DNA of 64,000 nucleotides from Cellulomonas sp. 73-92 (GTDB taxonomy: Bacteria; Actinomycetota; Actinomycetes; Actinomycetales; Cellulomonadaceae). Made by a program: the position numbers and the translations under genes. Location: contig NZ_MKTH01000019.1 in assembly GCF_001898175.1 (NCBI RefSeq), positions 1 to 64,000 of the forward strand, written 5' to 3'. The notes under the pieces were generated by a model that was not told where the DNA came from, did no database searches, and saw only the letters and a program-made list of their open reading frames with translations. Below, one piece after another: positions 1-9,086 of the stretch (positions are counted from its first letter, which is position 1; each line of letters opens with the position of its first letter).

Positions 1-309
1 CGCGCGCACGCTCTTGCCGGCGCGGTGCAGATCGGCGATCTCGATCCGCTCGTGCTGCGACAAGAACCGGGCACTGATCGGCGAGGCCGTCAGCCGGTCC
101 ACGGGAGGGACGAACCCGACGACCTCACCGTCGCGATAGACCTTGAACCCGTTGCGCCAGTTGCGGCTGGTGGACCGGGAGACGCCCACCTCGCGCCGCG
201 CGGCGGCCGCCGTCCACCCCCGAGCCAGCAGACGAAAGAACTGCACCTGCCTCGCCGACTGGCGACGACGACCAGGACCCTTCGCAACACGACGAGACGA
301 CGCCAACAC
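1..309 (-). CDS. IS30-family transposase, N-terminal part (runs off left edge)
   Basis: At least 103 residues read from a GTG at 309 down to the window edge, with no stop. The N-terminus is Arg/Lys-rich, followed by a first helix-turn-helix-like stretch (FRLLARGWTAAAARREVG) and then the start of the typical IS30 HTH (LSQHERIEIADLHRAGKS), which binds the terminal repeats. The DDE catalytic domain would lie outside the window. The gene is transcribed away from the IS3 remnant next door, so two insertion sequences sit side by side. The start codon is chosen from frame and length only; no strong ribosome binding site is visible. Family assignment rests on the second HTH. Confidence 0.75.
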   Translation of the reverse strand, partial: MLASSRRVAKGPGRRRQSARQVQFFRLLARGWTAAAARREVGVSRSTSRNWRNGFKVYRDGEVVGFVPPVDRLTASPISARFLSQHERIEIADLHRAGKSVRA

Positions 310-381
310 GAACCCCGATTCTCAAGCACGTGTTGCGACCACGACTGGAAACCACCCCGTCGTCAGAGGGTCAGTCTCAGC

Positions 382-654
382 ACGTCGTCGACACCGCCGG
401 AGTTCCGGCGTTGAGCCGTCGAGCTGGCCCGTGGGGGTCAGCATCCGGTCGCTCAGATCGCCAAGGACCTGGGGATCAGCGAGTCGTGCCTGCGCCGGTG
501 GATGGCGCGCGACGACGTGGATGCCGGCCGCCGGGAGGGACTGACCAGCGACGAGCGCAAGGAGCTGGTGGAGGCCCGTCGCCGGATCCGGGTGCTGGAG
601 ATGGAGAACGAGATCCTCAAGCGGGCTTCGGCCTACTTCGCCCGGGAGAACGTG
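382..654 (+). pseudogene. IS3 orfA (HTH/leucine-zipper subunit), broken
   Basis: The reading frame encodes the IS3 OrfA pattern: PPEFRR, AVELARGGQHPV, then the HTH (QIAKDLGISESCLRRWM) and the coiled-coil ELVEARRRIRVLEMENEILK leading to FARENV. Two lesions are visible: the expected ATG before SSTPPEF reads ACG at 382, and a TGA stop interrupts the frame at 412-414 between FRR and AVEL. OrfA normally binds DNA and is fused to OrfB by programmed frameshifting near its end; here the junction is around 650-660. Coordinates of the 5' end are approximate. Confidence 0.6.
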
Positions 655-1537
655 CCCTCAAGACGACGATCCGGTTGGTCCGAGAGCTTGCCGGTGACGG
701 TGTGCCCGTCGCGGTGGCCTGCCGGGTGCTGAAGGTGTCTCGTTCGGGGTATCACGCCTGGTCGACGCGTCCGCCGTCGGCTCGTGCGGTGGCTGACGAG
801 CAGCTGACCGGCACGATCGTGGCGATCCACGAGATGTCGCGACGCTCCTACGGGGCCGCGTGCACGCCGAGCTGCGCCTGGGGATGGGCGTGGCGTGCGG
901 CCGCAAGCGGGTCGCCCGGCTGATGCGCTCGGCGAGGATCAGCGGGATCGCCCACCGGCGCAAGCGCGGTCGCCGCCACCCGGCGCCTGCCCCGCACGAG
1001 GACCTGGTCAAGGGGCGGTTCGTCGCGCAGGCACCGAACCGGCTGTGGCGCACCGACGTCACCGAGCACCCCACCGGTGAAGGCAAGCTCTACCTGTGCG
1101 CGATCAAAGACGTGTACTCCAACCGGATCGTGGGGTACTCGACCAGCGACCGGATGAAGTCCCGCATCGCGGTGAACGCCCTAGCCAGCGCCGTGCAACG
1201 GCGTGGTGAGGTCGCCGGCTCCGTGGTGCATTCGGACCGGGGCTCGCAATTTCGTTCCCGGAAGGTCCTGGCCGAGCTGGCCCGTCACGACCTGGTCGGC
1301 TCCATGGGCCAGGTCGCCTCCGCCGGGGACAACGCCGCCATGGAGAGCTCCTTCTCCCTGCTGCAGAAGAACGTCCTGAACCGACGTCGCTGGGCCACCC
1401 GCGACGACCTACGGATCGCGATCGTCACCTGGATCGAACGCACCTACCACCGCCGCCGCCGCCAAGCCCGACTCGGACGACTGACACCCATCGAATTCGA
1501 GACCATCATGACACCTCAGGCAGCACTCGCCGCCTGA
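655..1537 (+). pseudogene. IS3 orfB (DDE transposase), frameshifted
   Basis: The first part (about 655-857) reads IRLVRELAGDGVPVAVACRV and the HTH_21 segment; the frame then changes near 857, where one base appears to be missing in a GGGCC run, and continues from 860 as a 225-codon segment to the stop at 1537. The rve-type integrase core is complete, with the three acidic residues in TDVTEH, HSDRGSQF and MESSFS, and the C-terminal RLTPIEFE motif. Apart from the single frame change and the lesions in orfA the protein would look functional. The change may be genuine decay or a consensus error. Confidence 0.7.
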
Positions 1538-1546
1538 GACCGACTG

Positions 1547-1795
1547 TCACCTACTCGTGCAGCAGACCCTCACCCCGGTGTTGGCTGGGTTGGTGGCGAC
1601 GACGAACTGCGAGTACCCGCCCGATCCGAAGGCGCGACCGTCGTCGGTGACCTGGATCGTCGTCGTGTCGACGCCGGGCACGTGCATGCGGATCGACGAG
1701 ATCGACTTGGGTCCGGCGATGTCCAGCAAGGTCGTCGAGCCGGACGCGGGCGCCGTTACCGTCCCCGCGAGGACGGTTCTGGACTCCATTGTCAC
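1547..1795 (-). pseudogene. Fragment of unknown protein truncated by the IS3 insertion
   Basis: Eighty-two codons from a GTG at 1795 preceded by a good GGAGGA ribosome binding site; the last few codons lie in IS3-end DNA and the frame stops at 1547. The peptide has a beta-sandwich look (KSISSIRMHVPGVDTTTIQV, then NPANTGVRV). This style is sometimes seen in ancillary domains of DUF2961-type sugar enzymes, but I cannot assign it. It is the last cistron of the minus-strand sugar operon, about 120 bases after the PfkB kinase. The rest of the gene is not in the window beyond the IS. Confidence 0.55.
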
Positions 1796-1913
1796 GAGTT
1801 CTCCTCCATCTGTGTTTCCTGGGAACCTCGCGGGGCCGATTCGGGCCTGCGCCGATACGCCGCCCTTCCCGGATCGGAGGCCGCGGGAACTGACCATTCG
1901 GTTTGGCCTCGTG

Positions 1914-2843
1914 CTAGCTCGCTACCGGAACGCTCTGGTCACGCTTGGGCAGGTCCGCGACATCGGCGGACGTCGGGGGGTCGGCCCCTACTCGTCCCAC
2001 CGTGACCGCGGCACAGTCGGTTGCGAACCGAGCATGTTGTGCGAGTCGTTCGAGCGGTGCTTGCCGAAGGGCGGCCTGGTCAAGGAGGCCGTCGCAGCCG
2101 AGACTCCACAGCAGGCCGGCCATGAACGAGTCCCCGGCGCCGATCGTGTCGACGACTGCGACCGCTCGCGCGGGAACGTCGAGGTGGCCTGCCCTAGTGA
2201 CGACCCGTGCGCCGCGCCTGCCGTCGGTGACGACGACGAGGGTGGTGCCGCCATCCACCCAGCGCTCCGGCAGGTTGGGCTCGCCAAGCAGGACGAGATC
2301 TTCGCTGCTGAGCTTGACGACGTCGGACACGGCCACGGCCCGCTCGACAGCGTCGCGAAGGGTCTGGCCGGTACCGGTAATCGATGGGCGGATGTTGGGA
2401 TCGAATGAGACTAGAGACTCAGCCGAGAGGTCTGCCGCCCACTCGACCACGCACGTCGCACCGGGCTGCAGCACCGCGCTGACCGAACCGAGATGCCCAG
2501 CGATCGCCGCCCTCTGTGGCTTGGCGCTCGGCGCCCATTGGAGGTCGAATCGGTAGCTGGCACTTCCGTCGGCGCCAATGATTGCTTCTGCCGCTGACGT
2601 CGGCGCGTCACCGACCGAACCCGGTGTGACATGGACGCCAGCCGCTGTCAAGTGTTCGAGCACCAGATTGCCGTAGGTGTCTTCGCCGACGGACGTGGCG
2701 AACTCCACATCGGCGCCCAGGCGCGCCAGGCCGACGGCAACATTGAGTGGGCTTCCGCCCGGCCGAACGCTCGCGCCCGACTTCGAGTGCACGATATCCA
2801 CCAGTGACTCACCGAATACGGCGATCGGCATTAGCTCGTTCAT
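1914..2843 (-). CDS. PfkB-family sugar kinase (fructokinase-like)
   Basis: A 309-residue ribokinase-fold kinase that phosphorylates a sugar with ATP in the cytoplasm. The N-terminal GESLVDIV and GGSPLNVAVGLARLG segments bind sugar, and the C-terminal DTIGAGDSFMAGLL motif carries the catalytic Asp and the anion hole. The sequence resembles fructokinases more than adenosine kinases. The start ATG overlaps the stop of the LacI gene by 4 bases (ATGA), which indicates translational coupling and decides the start. In a locus headed by a GH172 enzyme, fructose or a related furanose is a reasonable substrate; that is inference. A 2-keto-3-deoxygluconate kinase role is possible but less likely here. 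Confidence 0.85.
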   Translation of the reverse strand: MNELMPIAVFGESLVDIVHSKSGASVRPGGSPLNVAVGLARLGADVEFATSVGEDTYGNLVLEHLTAAGVHVTPGSVGDAPTSAAEAIIGADGSASYRFDLQWAPSAKPQRAAIAGHLGSVSAVLQPGATCVVEWAADLSAESLVSFDPNIRPSITGTGQTLRDAVERAVAVSDVVKLSSEDLVLLGEPNLPERWVDGGTTLVVVTDGRRGARVVTRAGHLDVPARAVAVVDTIGAGDSFMAGLLWSLGCDGLLDQAALRQAPLERLAQHARFATDCAAVTVGRVGADPPTSADVADLPKRDQSVPVAS

Positions 2844-3838
2844 CCCGCTCGACCTCGGTCGGTTCCTGCAGAGGAGAAGGTTGCATTGAGCACGATGGCT
2901 TGGGGCGCAGAGCTTTGGTCAACGAGGCGCCGAACGATCGCCTCGCCCGCCAGCCGGCCCATCTCCGCAATCGGTTCTTCGAGCCACTGAGTGTCATCGG
3001 GCGGATAGGCGATGTGGGTCGGGTCTCGGTACCCGAGGATCTCCAGATCACGCCATGCCCAGGAGCCGGCGTGCAGCGCGGCCAGGAGCTTGCCGGTTAG
3101 GACGTTGTTGCTCGCGACGATCGCTGTGCAGCCCTGGTCGAGCAGCGCCTCGGCGGATGGCCGGATCGGATCGGACATCGACTCCAGGTACCGAATCAGG
3201 CGCTCATCCGGTTCGAGGCCGTGTTCCCGAAGTGCATCGCGGTAGGCGCCGACTCGGTCGGCCGTGGTGCTCAGATGCCGGACACTGGCCATGAAGCCGA
3301 TCGCGCGGTGACCTCGTCCGACAAGTGCCGCAATGCCCTCCCGGATTGCTTTGGTGTTGTCCGTCGTGATGGTGTCAACTGACGCATGGGCGAGCGAGCG
3401 GTCGAAGAGCACCACAGGGAATCCCGGTGGCAGGACGGTCTCGACTTCGGCGTAGTCGTTGAGCGTTGATACCAGCACGAGGCCATCGACGACTCCCGAA
3501 CTGAGCATGCGCAGACTATCGAGTTCCCGAGTGGGGTTCTCGCGGGTGTTCGAGACAATTAGCCGGAACCCGCGGGTCTGAAGGACGTCTTCGACCTCCT
3601 CGATGGCTGTAGCGAAGTACCCGTTCGCGATGTCGGGAACGATGAATCCGACGGTGTCACGCGATCCGGTCTTGAACTTCCGCGCCAGGATGTTCGGCGA
3701 GTACTGAAGTTCCTCGACCGCGGCGAGCACCTTCTGCCGCGTAGTGTCCGAAACGAAGCGTGTGTCATTGATGACATGCGACACGGTCGCGACCGACACT
3801 CCGGCACGTTGAGCGACTTCCTTGATACTGGAGGACAT
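2840..3838 (-). CDS. LacI-family transcriptional repressor
   Basis: 332 residues. Residues 4-58 are a canonical LacI HTH and hinge helix (KEVAQRAGVSVATVSHVIND followed by YSPNILARKFK), and residues 60-330 form the periplasmic-binding-protein-like effector domain. ATG 3838 (MSSSIKEV) was chosen because it puts the HTH at the N-terminus; the frame stays open upstream to 3895. The gene lies inside the operon it probably controls, 14 bases after the glycosidase gene and overlapping the kinase. The likely operator is the 14-bp palindrome at 10463-10476 in front of the operon, which has the CG-centred shape usual for this family. The inducer is presumably the imported sugar. Confidence 0.9.
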   Translation of the reverse strand: MSSSIKEVAQRAGVSVATVSHVINDTRFVSDTTRQKVLAAVEELQYSPNILARKFKTGSRDTVGFIVPDIANGYFATAIEEVEDVLQTRGFRLIVSNTRENPTRELDSLRMLSSGVVDGLVLVSTLNDYAEVETVLPPGFPVVLFDRSLAHASVDTITTDNTKAIREGIAALVGRGHRAIGFMASVRHLSTTADRVGAYRDALREHGLEPDERLIRYLESMSDPIRPSAEALLDQGCTAIVASNNVLTGKLLAALHAGSWAWRDLEILGYRDPTHIAYPPDDTQWLEEPIAEMGRLAGEAIVRRLVDQSSAPQAIVLNATFSSAGTDRGRAG

Positions 3839-3852
3839 TTGTTGAACCCACT

Positions 3853-5946
3853 TCACATCGTCATCGTCAGGACTACAGAGTGTCGGCCGGTGCAATCGGT
3901 GCTGACCTGTTCGACTCGGTCACCGTCGAAAGTCGTCTCGCATCGGCTCCCGTGGCCTCGGATCTCGATATCGAGTACTGCTGCGCGATAGCGCAGTCCA
4001 TAGATGCGTGCACCATCGAACTCCGGAGAAACCGCCGGAGAAAATGTCATCCCATCTTGGTCGTATCGGATGCCGAACAGTCCGAAGAGCACAAGCGAGA
4101 CGAAGCCGGCGGCATGCCACAACTGCCCCGGCCACCGCCAGGATTCGCCGGTGCGTGCGTCTGTGACCTCGTAGAACGTCTTGTACAGCACGGCTGTCCG
4201 AGCCTGTTGTCCTATGAGCTGATGTACCAAAGACGCATCGCCGACCCGGGCCGCGGCTCGCGCGAAGCCAGCTTGCCAGCAGTACCACACCGAGTGACAG
4301 AAGTGGTTGTCAGCGTCCTTGTACGGGAAGAGGACGACTCCATATTGAGACATGGCTACGTGCCGCATGCCGGCGAGCACCGACTCAGTACAAGACTCAG
4401 CCTCCGCTCCCAGGAAGCCCCACACGGCGGCCTCGGACCCGGAGGTCTCCCATAGACCGCGCTTGTGCGACTCGCTGCCGATCGGGCCGGACGTGAAGTA
4501 CCCCCGCTCGGAGTTCCAGTACTGCGCGAGGATCGCTCGGCGCATCGTCGTTGCGCGCTCACTCCACCGTTGGGCCCTCGGATCACCGATCGCCGGAAGC
4601 GAACCCATCGCGGCCAGGACCCTGTACGTCTCCATCGAGTAGATCTCGGTGCTCAGGGCGTATCCGCCGGCCTCGGGCTCGTCGAAGAGATCGTTCGAAG
4701 TCGATTGCGCGGCGAGCACCAGCCCGCGTCCCTCATCGAACCGCTCATCGAGCAGCGACGCGGACGCGGCGAGCCATCGCCATGTGTCGTGGATCAGCGA
4801 CTCGTCGCCCGTGGCCAGGAAGTGATCCCAGATCGCCACGGCGGGCAGCGAAGCGCCGTCGGATCCGTTGTCGAATCCGGCGTGGCCCACGTGCGCGAGT
4901 GACGCCCGCGCCACTTGCGGGTCGATCAGATTCCCTGCGCGAAGGGCGATGTGAGAGGTATCGCGCTTCCAGGATCCGAAGCCGAGTCCGGGGCCCTGGA
5001 AGTAGCCAGCGGACCATAGGCCCGTCTCACCGGGCAAGGAGAACTCGTCGCTGGAGTTGCGCTGAAAGGTCTCTAGCGCGAGCTCGAAGGCTGCATCGAT
5101 GCTGCGGAATGACGACGTGAACGTGGGGAAGCGCCCGGGCTCCACGACCGACCGCCACATCTCCGACCGATCGACCACCCGGGTCATGTCGCCGTAGGCA
5201 GTGTCCCGCCACACGAACTCCTCAATGACCCTGACCGGCGAAACGATCGTCCGACAGTCCGGCACTAGCGCCGGCGGCCCACCCCCTACGACTGCGACGG
5301 ACGCATCGGACACGATGTAGCCCGCCTCTGACCAGAAGGGGCGTCCCGGCGCACCGCTCGCCCGTGCCGCGTTGCGGTACAGCGAGGTCTCAGCCTCTCG
5401 CAAGCCGTAGATCTTCGCCTCGAGGACCTCCGTCGCGCCGCCGATCGCAACCCGCCCATTCGCTGGCGGGCGGGTCGCCGTCCGGAAGCCGGCGATGTTA
5501 GGGGTGACGGGTGCGACAGCTGTCGTCGAGGAGTCCTCCAGCGCCAGCAACCCAAGCGGCTCCCCACCGTCTACGACGACGGCCGCCGCATCGCCGTCGA
5601 AGAACACGCCGATCTCGATCGGGCCGGATCCGGGAACTTCCACGACACCAAGGTCGGTGGTGAGAGTGCGACCGACCAGGCCGATGTCGAACCGGCCCAC
5701 CCGGATGTCGAGAGTGCCCCGTGCGCCAGGGTCGCACAGGACCCGAAGTTCATACATCACCGCGGCAACGTCGGCGCGAGTGCCGTCCGGACCTGCCAGC
5801 TCGATGTCAGGCCACGAGCCGGGCACGACGCGGAACCGCAACGGCACGGTCAAGGAGCCGTCGGCCGCCGGCTCGAGACGCCGCTCCCACACGCGCAGGC
5901 TCGTCGGTGACGTCCGCCCGAAAGTCATCGCACCGGGAGTCATCAT
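3853..5946 (-). CDS. (alpha/alpha)6-barrel glycoside hydrolase with N-terminal beta-sandwich
   Basis: 697 residues, no signal peptide, so probably cytoplasmic. About residues 1-200 form a beta-rich domain with an IEIGVFFDGDAAAVVVDGGE stretch like the C-terminal sandwich of GH32 enzymes. The rest has barrel motifs of the GH63/GH37/glycogen-debranching type: WKRDTSHIALRAG, TSNDLFDEPEAGGYALSTE, HSVWYCWQAGFARAAARVG and GQLWHAAGFVSLVLFGLFGI. I cannot name a family with certainty. The ATG at 5946 overlaps the permease stop by 4 bases (ATGA). It probably hydrolyses the imported oligosaccharide to feed the PfkB kinase. The end is 14 bases before the LacI gene. Confidence 0.75.
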   Translation of the reverse strand: MMTPGAMTFGRTSPTSLRVWERRLEPAADGSLTVPLRFRVVPGSWPDIELAGPDGTRADVAAVMYELRVLCDPGARGTLDIRVGRFDIGLVGRTLTTDLGVVEVPGSGPIEIGVFFDGDAAAVVVDGGEPLGLLALEDSSTTAVAPVTPNIAGFRTATRPPANGRVAIGGATEVLEAKIYGLREAETSLYRNAARASGAPGRPFWSEAGYIVSDASVAVVGGGPPALVPDCRTIVSPVRVIEEFVWRDTAYGDMTRVVDRSEMWRSVVEPGRFPTFTSSFRSIDAAFELALETFQRNSSDEFSLPGETGLWSAGYFQGPGLGFGSWKRDTSHIALRAGNLIDPQVARASLAHVGHAGFDNGSDGASLPAVAIWDHFLATGDESLIHDTWRWLAASASLLDERFDEGRGLVLAAQSTSNDLFDEPEAGGYALSTEIYSMETYRVLAAMGSLPAIGDPRAQRWSERATTMRRAILAQYWNSERGYFTSGPIGSESHKRGLWETSGSEAAVWGFLGAEAESCTESVLAGMRHVAMSQYGVVLFPYKDADNHFCHSVWYCWQAGFARAAARVGDASLVHQLIGQQARTAVLYKTFYEVTDARTGESWRWPGQLWHAAGFVSLVLFGLFGIRYDQDGMTFSPAVSPEFDGARIYGLRYRAAVLDIEIRGHGSRCETTFDGDRVEQVSTDCTGRHSVVLTMTM

Positions 5947-6755
5947 TTGATCCCCGTCGTCGAAATGCCTTCGCGGAGCTGGCGCTGCAGGAAGAAGAAC
6001 AGCACGAATACAGGGATCACCGAAATAGCCGCTGAAGCGATGACGACGTTCCAAGGCGTATTGTACCCGGAGATCTGGTTCGCCAGATAGACCTGCACCG
6101 TCTCAAACCGCTTGTCCTGGTTGACGACCAGGGGCCACAAATAGTTGTTCCACGTGCCCAAGAAGAACGCCACCGTGAGCGGGACGATCACAGGCCGCGA
6201 GAGTGGGAGCACGATGCGAAGGAAGGTGCCAAACCTGCCGGACCCATCGAGTTCCGCCGCCTCTTCGAGCTCCTTGGGGAAGTCGAAATAGAACTGCCGA
6301 AAAAGGAAGATGCCATATGCGTTGAACAGCAGTGGCACAATCAGCCCGGCCATCGTGTTCGTCATGTTCATCAAGCGCACCACCATGTACAGCGGAACCA
6401 GAATCGAAGTCATTGGGATCATGAGGCTTCCCAGAATGACGACGAAGGTCGCTCGCTTGAAGGGAAAGTCGAATCGGGCCAGGGCGTACCCAGCCATCGC
6501 ATGCAGGAACATCGCGACCACGGTGACCGCCGTGGACACAATAAGTGAGTTGAGCAGAGCATGAAGCAGGCCGGGCGTGAGCGCCTGGACGATGCTGTGG
6601 ATTGTGAACGTGTCCGGAGCCAGCGAAATGACGAAGACGCTGGCCTTGGTCTTGAAGCTGCTGAGGAACAGGACGCCGATCGGCACGATGACGGCGATCG
6701 CCCCCAGTGCCAGAAGTATCCCGATGATCCAGGACCTGACCTTGTTCACGGTCAC
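5943..6755 (-). CDS. ABC sugar transporter permease (MalG type)
   Basis: 270 residues, six predicted membrane helices, and the EAA loop for contact with the ATPase (EELEEAAELDGSGRFGTFLR). It ends in the GISTTGIK tail typical of MalG-like subunits. GTG 6755 is chosen because it overlaps the stop of the upstream permease by 4 bases (GTGA). It forms the membrane channel with the neighbouring MalF-type subunit. No ATPase gene is in the operon; such CUT1 systems in actinobacteria often share a distant MsiK-type ATPase (family knowledge). Confidence 0.93.
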   Translation of the reverse strand: MTVNKVRSWIIGILLALGAIAVIVPIGVLFLSSFKTKASVFVISLAPDTFTIHSIVQALTPGLLHALLNSLIVSTAVTVVAMFLHAMAGYALARFDFPFKRATFVVILGSLMIPMTSILVPLYMVVRLMNMTNTMAGLIVPLLFNAYGIFLFRQFYFDFPKELEEAAELDGSGRFGTFLRIVLPLSRPVIVPLTVAFFLGTWNNYLWPLVVNQDKRFETVQVYLANQISGYNTPWNVVIASAAISVIPVFVLFFFLQRQLREGISTTGIK

Positions 6756-7648
6756 CCTTCGAGGTTGTTGCGTCGCGTGAACCGCAACTGGATCAGGGAT
6801 ATCACCAGCAGGATCACGAACATCACGACCGAGAGCGCCGATCCGTAGCCCATCTGAAGCTGATCGAACGAGCGCTTGTAAATGTAGAGAACTCCGACCT
6901 GCGTCGCGTTGGCCGGACCGCCGCGGGTCATGACCAAGATGATGTCGAGGATCTGAAAGGACGCGATTGTGGACGTCACGACAACGAAGACCGAGGTCGG
7001 CCGAATGAGCGGGAATGTAATGCCCCAGAAGGTCTTCCAGCCGTTGGCGCCATCGAGTCGCGCGGCCTCCAGAAGGCTGGCGGGTATTTGCCTGATCGCC
7101 GAGAAGAACAGCATCGACGTATAGCCAAGGTTGATCCAAAGGACAACGACCACGACAGACACCATCGCCTGCGCCGGCGAGCCGATGAAGGGCTGATCGG
7201 GGATTCCTAGGAGGTTGAGGAAGGCGTTGAGGTAGCCGGTCTTCTCCTGGTAGAGGAACATCCAGAGGGTCGAGGCGATCACGGAGGTGACGGCGAACGG
7301 GAGCAGGTAGGCGGACCTCAAGCCGGCCGAGGTGCGGCCCGTTAGCTTCGTAAATGCCACGGCGAGGCCCAGCGAGATGGCGAAGAGGACTGGAACGTAG
7401 ATAAACGCGAACTGCAGCGTCCGCCCCATCGAGAGCCACCAGTCCGAGTCCGTGGCCAGCCGCCGATAGTTCGCCAGTCCGATGAACTTCATCGGACTGA
7501 TGAGGTTCCAGCCGAAGAAGCTCACGTAGACCGCAAACAGGATCGGCAGCAGCACGAAGACGACCAAGCCGATCAAGTCTGGACCGATGAAGAGCGCCGC
7601 CGCCCACGACTCGCGTCGCCGGCGGGCGTTCCCCTGACTCGTTCCCAT
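6752..7648 (-). CDS. ABC sugar transporter permease (MalF type)
   Basis: 298 residues with a short basic N-terminus, six predicted membrane helices (first at WAAALFIGPDLIGLVVFVLL) and the EAA loop LLEAARLDGANGWKTFWGI. It pairs with the following MalG-type subunit to form a CUT1-type importer. The start ATG 7648 has an AGGAGA-type site just upstream. It is separated from the solute-binding-protein gene by about 100 bases containing a strong hairpin, which may lower permease expression relative to the binding protein. Confidence 0.93.
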   Translation of the reverse strand: MGTSQGNARRRRESWAAALFIGPDLIGLVVFVLLPILFAVYVSFFGWNLISPMKFIGLANYRRLATDSDWWLSMGRTLQFAFIYVPVLFAISLGLAVAFTKLTGRTSAGLRSAYLLPFAVTSVIASTLWMFLYQEKTGYLNAFLNLLGIPDQPFIGSPAQAMVSVVVVVLWINLGYTSMLFFSAIRQIPASLLEAARLDGANGWKTFWGITFPLIRPTSVFVVVTSTIASFQILDIILVMTRGGPANATQVGVLYIYKRSFDQLQMGYGSALSVVMFVILLVISLIQLRFTRRNNLEG

Positions 7649-7709
7649 GCAACGTTCTCCTGGTTCTGCCGCTCCGGGTCGCGGCGCGATGATTCTTGCG
7701 GGCTGGGGC

Positions 7710-7739
7710 GCCGGCCGGGACGTGAGCGCCCCGGCCGGC
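7710..7739 (-). promoter_or_regulatory. Intercistronic hairpin between binding protein and permease genes
   Basis: GCCGGCCGGG at 7710-7719 and CCCGGCCGGC at 7730-7739 form a 10-bp GC stem with a 10-base loop. There is no T-run after it on the minus strand, so partial termination or protection of the upstream mRNA from 3' exonucleases is more likely than full termination. A similarly placed hairpin occurs in the second sugar operon at 51879-51911. Confidence 0.6.
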
Positions 7740-7749
7740 AGCCCACTCG

Positions 7750-9051
7750 CTATCCGGCGTTGGCCGTCGCCTGGGCCTTCTTGGCCGCATCAGCGCCGGT
7801 GCTCCCGCCGAACATCACATCCTGGAGTGCGGTCTGCAGGGCCTGCGTCACGGCCGCCGGGTAGCTGGGCTCCGGGCGTGCGGTGTCGTAGAAGTTGGTG
7901 AAGTCCGCGCGCAGACCCTGGTTGAAGATGTCCTTATTGGCGTCGATGACCGACTGGCGCGCGGGGTAGGCGAACTTCGCCTGCGTCACCCAGCCGCTGG
8001 CGACGCTGAGGTCCGTGCTGCCGAAGCCGGAGAAGATGAAGTCCGCGGCTTCCTTGATGTGCTTCGAGGCCGCATTCACCGCTAGCTTCTGACCGCCGGC
8101 GACCGTGATCCCCTTACCGCCGTCGGGCGACGGGAGCGGCACGACGCCGATCGACGCCGCCTTGTAGTCGGTCTCAGTCGCCTTGATCGCATACGAGCCC
8201 GACTCCTGCATCGCGGCAACCCCTGTCGCGACGTTGCCAACATCCCACGGACCGATCTGCAGAGACTTCGGGCTTGAACCCGCCTGGAAGAAGGAGCCGT
8301 AGAAGTCGAGGGCCTGCGCCATCTGGGGTGTGTCGATGCTGTACTTGCCGTCGGAGCCCTTCTTGATGTCGCCGCCGGCCATCCACAGGTAGGGCCAGAA
8401 GTTGAACAGCGTGTACCCGGTGTCCTCCACGGGCAGGGCCACGCCAAACCGCTTGTCGTTCGTCAGCTTCTTCGCGTCCGCCTTCATCTCATCCCACGTC
8501 TTCGGCGGTGTCACACCCTCGGCGGCCAGTGCCGTCTTGTCGTAGAACAGGCCAAGGGTTTCCAGCTCGATCGGCAGTGCGAGCAGCTTGTCGTTGTAGG
8601 TCACCGACTTCAGGACGGCCGGCAGGATGTCCTTCTTCAGATCGTCCGTGTAGTAAGGGGTGAGATCGGCGAGCGCGCCCGCGTCCGCGTACTTCGTGAA
8701 AGTCGCCGGCTCGACGTAGAGGATGTCGGGTGCCGTGCCGTTTGCGAGGGCGGTCGGGATGAGGGTCGTCGTGTAGTCGGTCTGGCTCACAACCTTGTGG
8801 TGGATCTGGACGTCCTTGTGCGCGGCGTTGTAGTCGTTGACCCACTTGTTGACGTAGTCCGCCTCGGAGCCGGTGTAGAAGCTCCAGAACTCCAGGGTGA
8901 CAGGTCCGTTGGAGGCGCCGCTAGAAGTGCCTCCGGTCGGGCCGGCTCCCCCTGAGCTCGAGCACGCAGTCACCGCCCCGAGGACAGCCACGACCGCGAT
9001 CACGGCGGCCCGCCGCGATGTCCGCTTCGCTGATTTCACTGTGATCTCCAT
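7750..9051 (-). CDS. ABC transporter sugar-binding lipoprotein
   Basis: 433 residues. The N-terminus has a basic start, a hydrophobic core and a lipobox ending GAVTAC with Cys30 as the lipid-modified residue, then a Gly/Ser linker. The mature part is a family-1 extracellular solute-binding protein (EFWSFYTGSEADYVNKWVND, APDILYVEPATFTKYAD). It captures an oligosaccharide outside the membrane and delivers it to the MalF/MalG pair encoded downstream. The ligand is not evident from sequence; the GH172 neighbour suggests a furanose-containing oligosaccharide. Confidence 0.93.
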   Translation of the reverse strand: MEITVKSAKRTSRRAAVIAVVAVLGAVTACSSSGGAGPTGGTSSGASNGPVTLEFWSFYTGSEADYVNKWVNDYNAAHKDVQIHHKVVSQTDYTTTLIPTALANGTAPDILYVEPATFTKYADAGALADLTPYYTDDLKKDILPAVLKSVTYNDKLLALPIELETLGLFYDKTALAAEGVTPPKTWDEMKADAKKLTNDKRFGVALPVEDTGYTLFNFWPYLWMAGGDIKKGSDGKYSIDTPQMAQALDFYGSFFQAGSSPKSLQIGPWDVGNVATGVAAMQESGSYAIKATETDYKAASIGVVPLPSPDGGKGITVAGGQKLAVNAASKHIKEAADFIFSGFGSTDLSVASGWVTQAKFAYPARQSVIDANKDIFNQGLRADFTNFYDTARPEPSYPAAVTQALQTALQDVMFGGSTGADAAKKAQATANAG

Positions 9052-9086
9052 TGATGTTGTGTGATGTGGATTGCTGGAAGGCCGGA

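Larger units (their letters stand above)
370..1544 (+). mobile_element. Degenerate IS3-family insertion sequence
   Basis: The element is bounded by imperfect inverted ends: GTCAGTCTCAG at 370-380 and CTGAGACCGAC at 1534-1544 (10 of 11 positions match as inverted repeat). Inside are overlapping orfA and orfB in the usual IS3 order, both damaged. Its right end lies directly against a gene fragment on the minus strand that reads a few codons into the element and stops at 1547, so the insertion cut off the last gene of the sugar operon to the right. No target-site duplication could be defined by eye. Confidence 0.75.
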
